Positions 11,601 through 22,699 of a stretch of 64,000 bases of DNA are shown in pieces (the stretch's first letter is position 1; each line of letters begins with the position of its first letter). Below the pieces are notes generated by a model. That model did no database searches. It was not told the DNA's origin and saw only the letters and a program-made list of their open reading frames with translations. The stretch is from Chaetorhynchus papuensis (lineage: Eukaryota; Chordata; Aves; Passeriformes; Rhipiduridae): assembly GCA_013396525.1 (NCBI GenBank), contig VWYX01000258.1, positions 744,001 to 808,000 on the forward strand. Direction: 5' to 3'. A program made the translations under genes and the position numbers.

Positions 11601-14600
11601 GTGCATGATTTTCATTCAATAGTACTTTCTTTAAATTATTCTACAATATCTTCCACAACAGGAGACATCAATAAACATGCTCAGTGTCCTTGTCATTCCT
11701 GAAAACAATCCTCAGGAAAAGCAGATAGTTACCAGTGTTGATTGTCTTCTTGATAACGCTTGCCACTTGTCCTTTAAGCACAGAGTTTAATAGCTTAACA
11801 ATCATTACCAAACAGGAGCACAGAACAAGCAGGGACAAAGCCAGAAGGATGAGCCCGATGGCAAGATCAGGCAGGTCTGAGTTTACAAAGAGGTGTTGGC
11901 CTGAAAAAGAAAAGGAAATTAATTAGCATACCCACATTTTTGCTTGTGATCCTAAGCCCAGCTCTGGTTTTCATTTATGCCCCTAAGAAAATGTGAGCAA
12001 GGCACGCACAGCTTGAGGGGTTGATGCAAAGAGGGAAAATGACACCTCCCTTCCTCCACAAAAGCCACGTCTGAGTGAGGCAGGAGGGGCACTTCTGTGG
12101 ACATGCTTATAAAATACACAGTGGGCACCCCTGTGGGCAGGCAGGAACTCAGTGACCATGTGCAAGGGAGAGGAGTACAAAGGTGGAGAAAATTTGGAAT
12201 GCTCCAAGCTGCGTGGTGGGTCAGCTTTGCCCAGAGGTGGCTGCATGCCTGAGAAGGGCTGTTGAAAGTCCTGCAGGGCATGCATAGGGATGGAGATATC
12301 CTAGCAACCATTCCGGCAAAGTAACCGTAGCTCCAAGCCATCTGAACATCGAGGGTGACATGATACTGAAGACCTCAATTACTGGTATCAGGGAGCATGG
12401 AAAGAGATCCACCTGCAGCCAGATACCATGATGATGGTGGAAACTCCAGCTGTGCAGCTATACCAGCGCTCAGGCTCCTCGGGCCACGTGTCTGTATGCA
12501 GGCGAGGGCTTCTGGATGCTCCTCTGAAGTGGCCTGGCAGCAGCATTAGAAAGCTGTATACTTTTGTAGAGATATTGCAGAGAATTAGTTCTGCTACTCA
12601 CATTTACTGATATTCTCTGTTTCAGTTACATTCTTGAGGGTCCATGTCTCATTTCCATCAGTCCAGCAAAATTCAGGAGATGTGCAGTTCTGTACAGATG
12701 GAACTGTGACATTCTGCAGTGTCTAAAGATTGCCAGACAAAGCAGATAGTTCAGTCATCTACAATCCTTTATTAAAAGCTCACACAGAGTTTTCGACTCT
12801 TACTGCAACCAAGATTCATCAACTAAAAAGTCAGAATTGTAATGTAGCACCACCTTAATGACAAGATAAAATTTTGCATTCGTAGAATAAATGATTGTGC
12901 TGTTATCCAAGTCAATCAGTATAACACTTAAAGATTAAAATATCCCCAAAATCTTCTACGCTGTAATAACCATAGCAACAAGCCATTAGTAGCTGAGGAC
13001 CTTAACTACTGATGACAGGTTTTGTGGAGCAAGGTTCACGTTTGGCTGCAGTTGCAGGACAGTGGTGTTCCTTTTCCAGCCACAGCTTCCTTGGTCAAAG
13101 AAAGACCTCTTTACCGACATCTCAATGCAGTTCATGGTCTGATGAGTACTACAGGGCTGTGAGTCAGAATGCTACAACACTAGTGCAGCCTCTCTTGCTG
13201 GGTGAGCACCAGCTGCTCAAGCTGATTTTCTGTGCCTCAGTTTCCATGTCAGTAGAAACAGAAGTGCTGCTACTACTTTCATTTTCAAAGTCCAAATGCT
13301 ATCTAAAGGCCAATTAGAAGCACTATGATTAGCATTACTAAATTACTGAATTTCTGTTTATACCACAATAAAGCCTTCCTTATAAGCCCTCCTAGCCCAA
13401 ACATACTGCATTCTGACACCAGGTCCATAAGTCCTTATGCAGATTAAGAAAGAGTTTGCTGACTGAGCTGTACTTCCACACGAGAGCAGCTAACAGCCAA
13501 ATGGACTCTGAACCATGCTCCTGAACACGAGGTATCTTTCCAAAGTGCTTGAGTGATTTTCTTTTGCAGAAATGGGGAAAGAGAAATCATATTTTTTTGC
13601 TGAGTACTGCCTACTGATACCTGCATTTGTACTCCTCTCCAGTTGATGCAGGTGGACAAAACTGGGAGTGGATCTAGTGCCCCTACATCTCCAGGGAGCA
13701 TCTGGGCTCCAGGCCCCCCATCCTGTCAACCTTTATAAACACAACACAATCTTCTTTCTCACCTGCCTGAATTTTTTTCAAACATTTGAGTTTCAAAGCA
13801 GCTGCATTAGATCAAAATGGTTTTTTTTGCTTTAAACATATGGGGTCTGCATGTATTTATCCCTGCCATAAGTCTATTTAATAATTTTTGCTAGAAGTTA
13901 GTTTAACCCACTAGGAATGTAAATAATTTATCTTCCTTTTCCCCCACCAAGTGCAAGCCGAACTTCTGGGGGTTTCATGTCTTTTTTGTAACTTGTCTAT
14001 GAGCTTGGGCAGCAGGTACACAGCCAAAATACAGGCAAACACAGGAAAAAGTGCGTGTCTAGAAATACACATGTCCCCCAGCGTGCACTTTCCGTGTAGT
14101 TGCCTGTCTTGTAGGACTCAGGGGCTCGGAGCTGTCCAGCTGAGGGTCGGGCTGTGCCTGCCGGGCAGGGAGGGGCATCGGGCCAGGGCTCTGGCCGGGC
14201 TCTGGCAGCCGCCCCAGCCCACACTCCCCGAGGTGAAACACCCAGAGCCTCACGGCGTAACCTGAGCAGGGTTTCGGGTGAGCACAGCTCTGCTCCGGCG
14301 CTATCTCCGCAGGTAGCATTTCACTGGCCATCCAGAGAGTCATTCAATAGGATCTGAGCACTTAATTTCTACCTCCGTGGTGTGTCCTAAAGTATCTTCT
14401 GCCCCAGGACTTCAGGAATTATTTTTCTATACATGCCAACAAGTAGAATACTCTAATTAGAGAATCAAAGGATGTTTAATGCCGTAATTGCTAGTTAGCT
14501 GAACAATGCAAACCAAACTCTCAGCTCCGTAGTTTACCAAAACACTCATTGGTGTCGATCTGAGTAAGAGATTCCTCCAAGTTGCAGGGCTGCTTGGGTG

Positions 14601-17600
14601 AAGAGCAGCAGGACACAGCCCCACGGAGGCTTTTTCCAAGGGCAGTTTTCCAAGAAAGCTGCAAATAGCCAGCTGCCACTAGATCACCCCAACACACGTA
14701 AAACTAAAGCTGATTAGATCAGTAGATAAATGCTGGTTGAAACAATAGTTTCTCTGGCCTCTGTTGCAGATTTTTTCCACTTTCAGGGAGTTGGTGGGAG
14801 TATCAGAGTTTAAAGGCATTTGGGTTTGAAAGGAGTAGAAGACTTGGCTCCAATCCACCAGTTCTGATAGGCAAGGGTCTGCACAGTACTGAAAGCAGCC
14901 AGGTCAAGGTCACCACTGGTGACCATCCTTAGTTTAAGTGAAGTAAAAACTACATTAAATTTTTTTCATTCTTTTTCTGATGATAAAAACCTCACCCTCA
15001 TTTAAAAAAAGCTAATTTCACAATCCTATGATAAGGAGCATCAGCTACAGATCAGTAATATATTTCCTAAGGTACCTGACAATTAATTTAACATGATACT
15101 CACCACATTGGTTTCAGTGACACACCAGATCTTTACCAGGCTTTTGTTTTTTGCTGATTCATCATTAGTAGCAATTGCATTTATTACTGATTTATCAAGC
15201 TTAAAAAGAAGAATAAAAAGAATTTTAAAAATGCATTATTCCAGCTTGCATCACATACTTCTGTTCAGCTCTACTCAAACAACCCCCTTTGGAAGCTCAA
15301 CCATATAAAATCTGCATGACTCTAATGCTGGAACTGCTGCCCAACAAGTAGGAGGGGGGTGACTCCCAGAAAAAAGGCCCAACTCTACATGCACAAATGC
15401 TGTGTCTCATTCTCCCCACGTCATCCACTACCTCATCTCACCCTTTCTTTTTACTCAGCTGCTCTGACACAACTGCCTAGCTGTATTTACTGTCACTTCA
15501 GAAGCTGTGTGCATCCCCCTGGCCTCTAGGTGCACTTGATTATGTCCCATAATTTCAGTGTCACCATCAGGTCCTATGCTGATCCTCTGGCTGTGGCAGG
15601 TTGTCTCAGCTGATATCTGCCAATGTCCAGGCAACAGGCATCCTTCCCATCCATCCTACATGGCTGCATTTGTCCTCACCTACCTTCCCAGTCCTCCTAG
15701 CTAGGTCTGCCATCACTAAGGTGAAACGTGGGGGAAATAGACACCAGAAATATAGAGCTGGGGCTTTGTGAAATGCGAATAAAAAGAATTCATCTGCTAA
15801 TGAACTTTACCCCAAGGACACAGAGAAAGGAGTGGGAAGCTTTCTCATACTCAGAGCATTTTGATTAGTTGTGACTGAACCAAGTAAGCAGCTTCCTTGA
15901 AACAAGAAAGAGCTTACCTCAATGATGAGCTTTGTAAAGGGATCTGTGATAACTTTCAGTAACTCTGGGGCATCCTCACCACTTTCAAGATGAAAGGACT
16001 CAACTATAACGTTGGTGAGATGGTAGAGATAGCCAGAAACAACTTCAATGGGCAACAGGGCAAACACAGCAAGCCAGTTAAAGAAATCATGGATTGTTGC
16101 CCCAGCAAAGGCCCTGTAAGAAGGAATTTTAAAAAAGAGTTGCTTTTAATTTTGCAAAATGTATACAACATCAATTAGATATTAAATCATATAAGTGGGG
16201 ATGAAGGCCATTTCAAGGTGGGAATAATTTAATTTCTGGGGTCAAAGGAGATGGCTACTTTGTTATGGAGTGCTAAGTTGGCTCCACACTGTTGAACAAT
16301 TAAAGAGCCAGACAGGTGAGTAAAACAAGAAAAACTAGAAAAGACAAAAGTGATCATTAACATGAGGCTGCCAAGAGTACTTGTTTGAAGAAAGAAGTGG
16401 CTGTACAGCCTATATTTGTTTTGCCTCTCACCCGTTTTTGGTACATTTTTAATCCTCAGCCAGTCATTGCCTCTGGGACCTGTTCTCCCTGACCTCCTGG
16501 GGCAAGAGGGCTTTGCAGCTCTCCCACGTGGTCCTGCAAAGTGTTGGTGTATAGCTCCCTTCCATCTTCTCCTGCAAAGCCTGAGGAGCCACAGCTCTTC
16601 CCTCAGAGGCTTTGGCTAAGAGTATTTCAATATGGCCAGTATGCCATAAATGACAAGATACCAAAGCCTCCTATCCCTCCCAAGTTTATTGCCCATCTCC
16701 ATGAGCCATGAGCTCTCTCAGTGACAATGGCAAGTGGCAGTCTAAAAGTTGTCACTGTGTATATTTGATAGCCAGAAGACTTCATTTCTCTACAGTTACC
16801 AGCTCTTGCTTACTGTGGACTTAAGAAGCCTTCAACATTGAAATCTCTTTTAAGGAAACCAGACCAAATTCACGTATATTAACTTCTTGTTCAGCCCTCC
16901 CATAACTAAGATATAATAAAAGGTGGGGGGCATAGTGGGAGCACTTGAAAATTTATCCTTGTGTAAGATCATTAAAAATGGTGAATTCTTACAAACCCAC
17001 AAAACCTTTAAAGGAACTCGATATGTTTTTCTTCAAGCATATGAAGCCATATATGTAGGCAGCACTATACCTTTGCCATGGCCATGCTTGTGACTTTCCT
17101 ATCTAGGAAGGCTGAATGGCTGTAGTACTGATAGGGGATATAGAAGCAGACCTACAAAAAAGGAAGAAACAATTTTCCAGCCCTAGAGTTTAAGTACAAT
17201 ACCTTCTAAATTCATTCCTGTCCCCAGCTTGCATAAGTGCCACAATGGTGTTTGTAACTGAGGTGCCAATGTTTGCTCCCATGATGATAGGAATGGCTGC
17301 TCTAACAGTCAGCACTGGAAAGCAGAAAAGGAAACACTGAATGAAAAAATCAGATCATCAGCAAGCTCTGTGTGTCAATGAAAACTTCTGTTACCGTCAG
17401 CAAAACCCTGACTTCCCTGGATGTCAGTGGGATTAGCTGCTCCAATCCAACACGGTTGTTTTAATCAAGCTCCCTGGGAACATGGCATTCCCATAGTCCC
17501 ATGATCCCCACTGAAACTGTGGCCCATGGTTATCTGTTTTCTCTCCCAGGCATTTGCCTACTAAGTGCAGAATTTTGAAATGATACCACAGAAACAGTGA

Positions 17601-19910
17601 AGTTCAGTAACTGCCTAACATGAGAAAAGTAGGCAGCTAATTACAAAATTAAGTCATTCAGTGCCAAGGCTTCCAATGATTTTCATTGCAGTTGTGGTCT
17701 TACTACTATTACTGGTACTACTATTACTATCGCTACTACTAATATTAATACCATTATTATCACTTTTTAAAATTTGATTTTATATCAGGGAAACAGCTGT
17801 GAAAATCTTTTCCTACAGTCTCTATTCTTACACCCAAATCTTCTACAATTTGAACACAAGTGGGAATGTTTGCACCTGAGACAAGGTTTATGAATGATGT
17901 CTAGGAAGATATTGTGAGCAGACTTACATGTGGAGGACACCATGCTGACCACAATGGATGAAGAAGTACTGGAGCTCTGGACCATAACAGTCACCAGAAC
18001 TCCAATCACCAATCCCGCAACAGGATTCGAGAGCACTGAATCATCTTTAAATATGTCCCCTGCTGCTTTACCTATAAAAAGAAATATATTCTCAGAGTGA
18101 GGGAAGTACAAGGTAAAGTCCATAGAATTTATCAGAGTGTTTAATTAAAGATCATTCAGCCATTTAATCGATACATACACAACCATGTTTGCCATCCCAA
18201 AAGGTACAGTGTAGCCCATGGACCCAGATTCATGTCCTGGACTCTCAGCTTCTCAGTTATTAGAGAATACTTTATATTGTCTCCTTTCAGTGACTATAAG
18301 CCCTGCTGAACTCTGCAGAGAAAAGCCACAGCCATCAGAGGAAAGACTGTAGGCAAAAAATCACACATACCTTGGTTTAAATGCTATTACTTGGTATTTT
18401 TGGATACTGAATTAAGGAAAATGGTTTTAATAATACTGATTAATTCTGTTCCTGTACCTTTCTGTGTTTGCAAAATACTTCCACAGAAGCACACATATTT
18501 CTTTGATAACCACTCCTGAGTCCATCACCTGAATTCAACACTTGGAGGTAAATGTAAAAAACACATTTCAATTGTTTTCATCTTTGAAGGACTTGGGGGA
18601 CATTTCAGTGCTAGATGCTTTGATCAAGAGGACAATTTTCCTATTTCATCTTGTTGAAATGTCTTTTACATGGGATAGATTTACGCACAGATGTATTTTT
18701 GTAAACTGTCCCTAAAGTAACAGGAAGCTACTAGGAAACTGGGGCAAATAACCCCTACATCAACAGCTCTCCGGAATTTGAGACAGAAAGACCCTTTCAA
18801 ATAAATGAAGGTCAGTGTTCAATCAGAGCTACCTCCTTCTGAATCTATACCTCAACACATATGAAGAATGTTTTTGAAGAGTGATAGCTGTAATTAAGTG
18901 TCTCAGACAAAATTTACTGCCTTATTCATGATTTATTCTTGATATTTTAGATATTTTCATACCTCCTACCAGTTGAAAAGCAGAGCTCAGTACATCGAGA
19001 GAACACACAAACATGTAGAGTAATCCAAGTAGCATAATGAACTTCCCTATCCCGTAGAGTACACGAATGATTTTTCCTTTTCCATCCAGTTCTGCAAAAC
19101 AAACACATAATGTATAAAAAAATCACTTGATGTTTTCCTCCGGAATACTCTAGTGCACAAGCAGAGACAGTGGAGACAAAGACAGTGACATGGCTCAAGT
19201 GTGTGATTAAACCCAAAAGAATGTTCTTAATCGCATTTTAACTGCAGAAGCAGGTATTTTGTTTACCTACTTTTACCACAAAAAACCTTTTCGGTATGTA
19301 ACAAAGACCTTATGAAATCTGAGATTGACCCTTGGTTTTATAGTCATCCTACTGAGTAAAAAAAGACAAACAGGTGCCTGGATATAAAACTGTATTAGTA
19401 CTGGACTGTTTTCCATACATCTCCTTGTGTTTTAAGGAGGGTAAGAAGCATGATTTCAGGATTTTTCTTAACTGACTAAATATAATATGCCCATTAACTC
19501 TTGGAGGAAGTGAGACAAATGATGGGAAAACAATGTAGGTAACTTATTTAAGGAGAAATGACTACCTGACCACTTGACCCCGGTGTCCTGCAGTTCCGGC
19601 AGAGCCCATGGATCGTCTTCTTCTGGCCTTGTCTCATCTATCAAAGCTACTGTGGAAAATGCAGGTTGAATTTCCCCTTTATTTCCAAGTGAAGCCACGT
19701 TGCCTGATGAAATAGAACATTAAAAAAATTGTTTAATTACTTTCCATCTTCTCCAAGGACCTCAAAACTTATTTACCTCTATAACTCACGAGTGAGCACT
19801 TTACCTTTGTGATTTTCTCCTTCTTTCCCAGCCATGTTCTGGTTTTGTTTGGAAGAGTCCCCAATATAGTTATTGGTTTCAGGCTTCTCTACCTCTGGCC
19901 AGGGAGCCAT
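8121..19910 (-). CDS. SLC34A2: Sodium-dependent phosphate cotransporter 2B (NaPi-IIb), 12 coding exons
   Basis: SLC34 carriers are apical membrane cotransporters that move phosphate into epithelial cells with sodium. Joined exons (minus): 19910-19805, 19703-19566, 19091-18963, 18071-17928, 17314-17203, 16113-15918, 15199-15104, 12713-12602, 11900-11733, 10359-10243, 10154-10030, 8696-8121. Their sum is 2019 nt, giving 672 residues plus TAG; human NaPi-IIb is about 690. All introns are GT-AG and phase is preserved at every junction. The start ATG has A at -3 and G at +4, and is followed by MAPWPE, as in mammals. Two inverted carrier repeats carry VQSSS motifs at residues 155-159 and 425-429. 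The large extracellular loop (about 276-350) holds six N-glycosylation sequons and four cysteines. The Asp of the VHD-FNW region is kept (D219); in this family that Asp is tied to electrogenic 3 Na+ transport, whereas NaPi-IIc has Gly. The cysteine-rich tail and the extracellular loop favour type IIb over IIa or IIc. No frameshift or premature stop was seen. Confidence 0.95.
10030..10154 (-). CDS. SLC34A2: SLC34A2 coding exon 11
   Basis: Residues 440-481. GIGVI-IERSYPLTLGANIGTTTTAILAALASPG is the second-repeat equivalent of the helix-loop in coding exon 5. Acceptor CTCGTAG, donor CAG/GTCAGT. The intron before it is only 88 nt. Confidence 0.94.
10243..10359 (-). CDS. SLC34A2: SLC34A2 coding exon 10 (second QSSS repeat)
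   Basis: Residues 401-439. It reads DFPFPF, then a glycine-rich helix (GYLAMLAGAGMTF) and VVQSSSVFTSAITPL with the second QSSS at 426-429, the counterpart of residues 156-159. Acceptor TTTTTAG, donor TTG/GTAAGT. Confidence 0.95.
11733..11900 (-). CDS. SLC34A2: SLC34A2 coding exon 9
   Basis: Residues 345-400. C345 opens the exon, then QHLFVNSDLPDLA and a long hydrophobic helix (about 358-380), followed by VLKGQVASVIKKTINT at the cytoplasmic side. Acceptor TTTTTCAG, donor CTG/GTAACT. Confidence 0.94.
12602..12713 (-). CDS. SLC34A2: SLC34A2 coding exon 8 (glycosylated loop)
   Basis: Residues 308-344. Five sequons fall within 34 residues (N308, N316, N328, N335, N341). C317 and C323 lie in the motif NCTSPEFCWTDG. 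With C301 and C345 these are the loop cysteines expected to form disulfides in this family. In human NaPi-IIb this loop carries the MX35 antibody epitope region. Acceptor CTGCAG, donor AAT/GTGAGT. Confidence 0.93.
13165..13285 (+). repeat. Ancient MIR/L2-type fragment
   Basis: The stretch has the order typical of MIR and L2 3' segments: a gctgggtga block, a gctcaag block, then ctgtgcctcagtttcc followed by a decayed gtaaaatgg-like part. It lies in the SLC34A2 intron between coding exons 8 and 7. The match was made by eye and the borders are approximate. Confidence 0.45.
14105..14325. other. Intronic CpG-rich islet
   Basis: About 220 bp in the 2.4-kb intron between SLC34A2 coding exons 8 and 7 are much richer in G+C and CpG than the flanks; I counted about 14 CpG. 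Open frames exist on both strands but none resembles a known protein. It could be a minor promoter or enhancer, or a GC-rich insertion. Confidence 0.5.
15104..15199 (-). CDS. SLC34A2: SLC34A2 coding exon 7 (start of large extracellular loop)
   Basis: Exactly 32 codons, residues 276-307. It contains the sequon N293-K-S and C301 in the conserved SLVKIWC. Acceptor TTTTTAAG, donor GTG/GTGAGT. Confidence 0.92.
15918..16113 (-). CDS. SLC34A2: SLC34A2 coding exon 6
   Basis: Residues 210-275. It begins with AFAGATIHDFFNW. D219 corresponds to the Asp associated with electrogenic transport in types IIa and IIb. A membrane helix (LAVFALLPIEVVSGYLYHL) and the conserved ESFH-ESGEDAPELLKVIT follow. Acceptor TTACAG, donor GAG/GTAAGC; phase 0 at the end. 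Confidence 0.95.
17203..17314 (-). CDS. SLC34A2: SLC34A2 coding exon 5
   Basis: Residues 173 to the split codon 210. It includes LLTVRAAIPIIMGANIGTS, a conserved helix-loop segment of the carrier core, and the cytoplasmic GDRNEFRR. Acceptor TTTCCAG, donor AAG/GTATTG. Confidence 0.93.
17699..17764. repeat. Imperfect trinucleotide repeat (TAC/TAT)n
   Basis: A degenerate run of ACT, ATT and TAC triplets in the SLC34A2 intron between coding exons 5 and 4. It is simple sequence with several interruptions. Confidence 0.7.
17928..18071 (-). CDS. SLC34A2: SLC34A2 coding exon 4 (first QSSS repeat)
   Basis: Residues 125-172. It holds SNP-AGLVIGVLVT and the first VQSSS (155-159), the half of the inverted-repeat core that lines the sodium and phosphate path. 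Acceptor TTTATAG, donor CAT/GTAAGT. Confidence 0.95.
18963..19091 (-). CDS. SLC34A2: SLC34A2 coding exon 3 (first membrane helix)
   Basis: Residues 82-124. A hydrophobic stretch from about residue 89 to 112 (GIGKFIMLLGLLYMFVCSLD) is the first membrane helix, followed by the conserved LSSAFQLVGG. Acceptor TTTGCAG, donor GAG/GTATGA. Confidence 0.93.
19566..19703 (-). CDS. SLC34A2: SLC34A2 coding exon 2
   Basis: Residues 36-81, cytoplasmic. It contains the family's conserved block ALIDE...DDPWALPELQDTG-KW just before the membrane domain. Acceptor ATCAG, donor CAG/GTAGTC. The intron before it is only 101 nt. Confidence 0.92.
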
Positions 19911-19919
19911 GATCTGTGA
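19805..19919 (-). CDS. SLC34A2: SLC34A2 coding exon 1 (start codon, N-terminal tail)
   Basis: ATG at 19910-19908 in the context ATCATGG, a strong Kozak match. It encodes residues 1-35 and the first base of codon 36, ending at a GTAAAG donor. The cytoplasmic N-terminus begins MAPWPEVEKPE and is otherwise hydrophilic and poorly conserved, as usual for this tail. The upstream acceptor is either at 19920 (TTAG) or at 19914 (CACAG), which leaves three to nine bases of 5'UTR in this exon. Confidence 0.9.
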
Positions 19920-20036
19920 CTAACAAAGTAGAGTTGATTGAAATGCACTTGCAGTCAAAATATTCACCTCACAAGAGTGTATGTGAGAAATATGATAAGG
20001 ATTAAATGCAGAGAAGAAAATGAAATAGAAGCAAAC

Positions 20037-20069
20037 CACAAATTTTTACTAAACACAAATTTTTACTAA
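20037..20069. repeat. 17-bp tandem duplication
   Basis: Two near-identical adjacent copies of cacaaatttttactaaa, upstream of the SLC34A2 start codon in intron 1. Confidence 0.65.
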
Positions 20070-20331
20070 AATCTGTATGAGTTATTCCTCTATTTGGGAA
20101 ATTGATTTCTCAATTATTTTTTAAAACACAGTTTATTTGTTAGTGTAGACAATAAAAAATTATTTCCGTCTCACATTTGTACTTTCATACACTTTTAATG
20201 GTCATGAAAGCCAAGATTCCTCTGCTTTCCAAAAGGTAGGCATTTCTTCTCTGTAATTAATTTCAACTCCTTTCAGCAAGAAGTCAGAGAACTGTTTTAC
20301 TTTCTTCCACCTTCTGGCTTTAAGCAACTGC

Positions 20332-20379
20332 TTGGTAATTCAATACACAGACCTCTGCCTGGTAATTCAATACATAGAA
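20332..20379. repeat. Short direct repeat, period 27
   Basis: Two copies of ggtaattcaataca, starting at 20334 and 20361, with similar flanks. Confidence 0.55.
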
Positions 20380-22502
20380 TTTTTTTAGCAAAAAATATCT
20401 TCCCTAAAGCACTGTTCAGTTTGGGTCATGAATGCTAAACACAATGCCTTGTTGCCTTTACTTGTTCATTCCCATGGAAACATGAACAGGAGAATCTTGG
20501 ACAAGGTGGAGGAAGAGCCCAGGGTTTGGAGCTCACTGAATGCCTGGACAAGAGGACAATTAGAGAGCAGTGGCCATTTGCTGGTCTGTATTTGCCTGTA
20601 GCTCACAGCTGATGCTGCAAGTGAAGCTGAGCTGGTGGCAGCAAGGTCCAGCTCACCCACCTCACATCGGCTCTCTCTCTGAACCTCTTCCTTCCTGACC
20701 CCTTTTGGGCACATTTGGCATGCACTGTTATATTAATAAATATTAACTTAAAAAGTATGACATCACATAGCCAAATCCTGCCAGCACAGGGGCAAGCCCA
20801 CATGACAGACCTAGTCCAGGCACAGGAGGAGGCCAAGCCTGGAATTCTCCCTGTTCACCAATATTGGAAGCCAGAGGGAGGGACATGAAGGAAGGGGAAG
20901 GTGACTATGGAAAGATGAGACAGATATGTACCACGATACTTCTGCCTGTACTGACTTGGTGACCACATCCAAAAACTCAGAGGAAAGGATGGGAGAAGTG
21001 AACCCTGTCCAGGAAAGCCTCACCTCCCGGTCTGTCTCTTCCAGCCTCTCTGCCACATAAGTCAGTCAGTGCTGCAGTCAGAGCTGCCCCCTGACCAGCA
21101 CGTCTGGCACCCACGTGTCTGAAACACTGGTCAGCACATTTGCCTATTTGCCTCCAGTACTCCTCATAAATAGAGTCCCAGTGCCCACCTCCAAAAGTCA
21201 GAGTTGGTATCATGCTCCCGTAAACAAGGTTCACTGGCAGTTAGCAGTCACTCTAAGGAAGTATAATTAATCATTCACTTAATCATAATCCTTCATGCAG
21301 CTGGTGGTGAAAATGTTTTGTCCCTGCCCACATCAGTAAGCCACACATCCTCCTCCTTTAGCTGGGAAGGAAGAGTCACAGACAAAATTACTTGTGTCTT
21401 ACTGTAACAAGACAGTATTGTTTTCTGGCACTCCGCAAAGAAAAGAGTATCTCCCCTTCCACATTACCAGGAAATGTTATTCTACAATTTCATTAGCAAA
21501 AACTATGCTTTTCACATTCTTTATCTGTGGTGTAAGACCCAGAGCAGCTCCCAAGATACACAAAGATCTTAGAACAGATGAAAGAAAGTCATTCTTGCTT
21601 GTTTCAACAAGGATTTCCATTTCCTTGAAGCAAATTCTTGCATTTTCATCCATGCCAAAACAACCTTCAGCCCCACCCAGGCAAAAACACCTCCATCTTG
21701 TTAAACAAGTTTCGTTTATATATGTTCAGCATTTAAAGAGCTATTAAAAAAATAACTGCTCTGCACAAGTGATTCTTAAGTGAAATGCAATCATGAAAAT
21801 ATACTGGAACGTCAGATGTGAAGCTGCAACTTATTCCAACCATGGAAACACAGAATATGCTGGACACCGCCATCCCTAGAGATGCCATCAGTACTACAGC
21901 TCTTCTGTTACGCTTAGTATGGAAATGAAGGTTTCAGCCTGCATGATCACTGTATGGAAACTGAGCTGCTGCATTCAATGAAGAAACTGGAGCTTGAGAA
22001 CTTCAGCAGACAAACAGCCTCAATGTCTCCTAAATAAACTCTCCCCATACAAGAATTCGGCAGAGCATTTTTCCATAATAAGCATCTCCCGTGTTCCTGA
22101 GGTGCTCAGGATCCCACAGGTACGTCATGTATTATTATTGTTTATGCTTTATGTGATTAAACATCATAGAATGAGAGTTGATCACCTCTGTGGAGGAAGT
22201 CTTTTATAGGTGTGTATATAAAGTTATTCATATGAGCCCTAGCCAACCTCTGATTTGAGAAGGTAGACTTGAATACTGGAAGCCTTTACAGCAGTTGCCT
22301 TGAGCATTTGGGCTTGCAAGGGTATTGCTAGAACAGCCCAAGCTGATGGGACTGATGCAAGCAGAACCATCTATATCCTTGAAGTGCTACTGAAGCTGTC
22401 AGCTTTCACAGATCCCAGCTCTTGTTAAGAGGAACAGCTGAGAAGATAATCTAGAGACACCCGATACTCTTTTTGCTGGAGTCCTAGCCACAGCTACTTA
22501 CT

Positions 22503-22515
22503 GTTAATTAATCAC
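22503..22515 (+). promoter_or_regulatory. HNF1-like site
   Basis: GTTAATTAATCAC matches one half of the HNF1 palindrome fully and the other half in four of six bases. HNF1 proteins act in gut and kidney epithelium, where phosphate carriers are expressed, and the site lies under 200 bp from the CRE. Binding is untested. Confidence 0.25.
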
Positions 22516-22691
22516 TGTGCTACAAAGAGAATCTACATTCTATAGTTTTCCCTTTAAAGAATTCTTCCTTGGCCCAAATACAGATATTAACACCTTGAGA
22601 AAATATTCATTTTGCTACGGACAAGCAGAGCACTGGGGCGGCAAAGTGACCAAATCGCTCCCTGGCAGCTCACATGCGCCTTTGGAAAGGC

Positions 22692-22699
22692 TGACGTCA
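22692..22699. promoter_or_regulatory. Perfect CRE palindrome (TGACGTCA)
   Basis: The eight-base CREB/ATF consensus TGACGTCA is present exactly, about 3 kb downstream of the candidate SLC34A2 promoter. A perfect CRE can occur by chance, so function is only a possibility. Confidence 0.35.
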
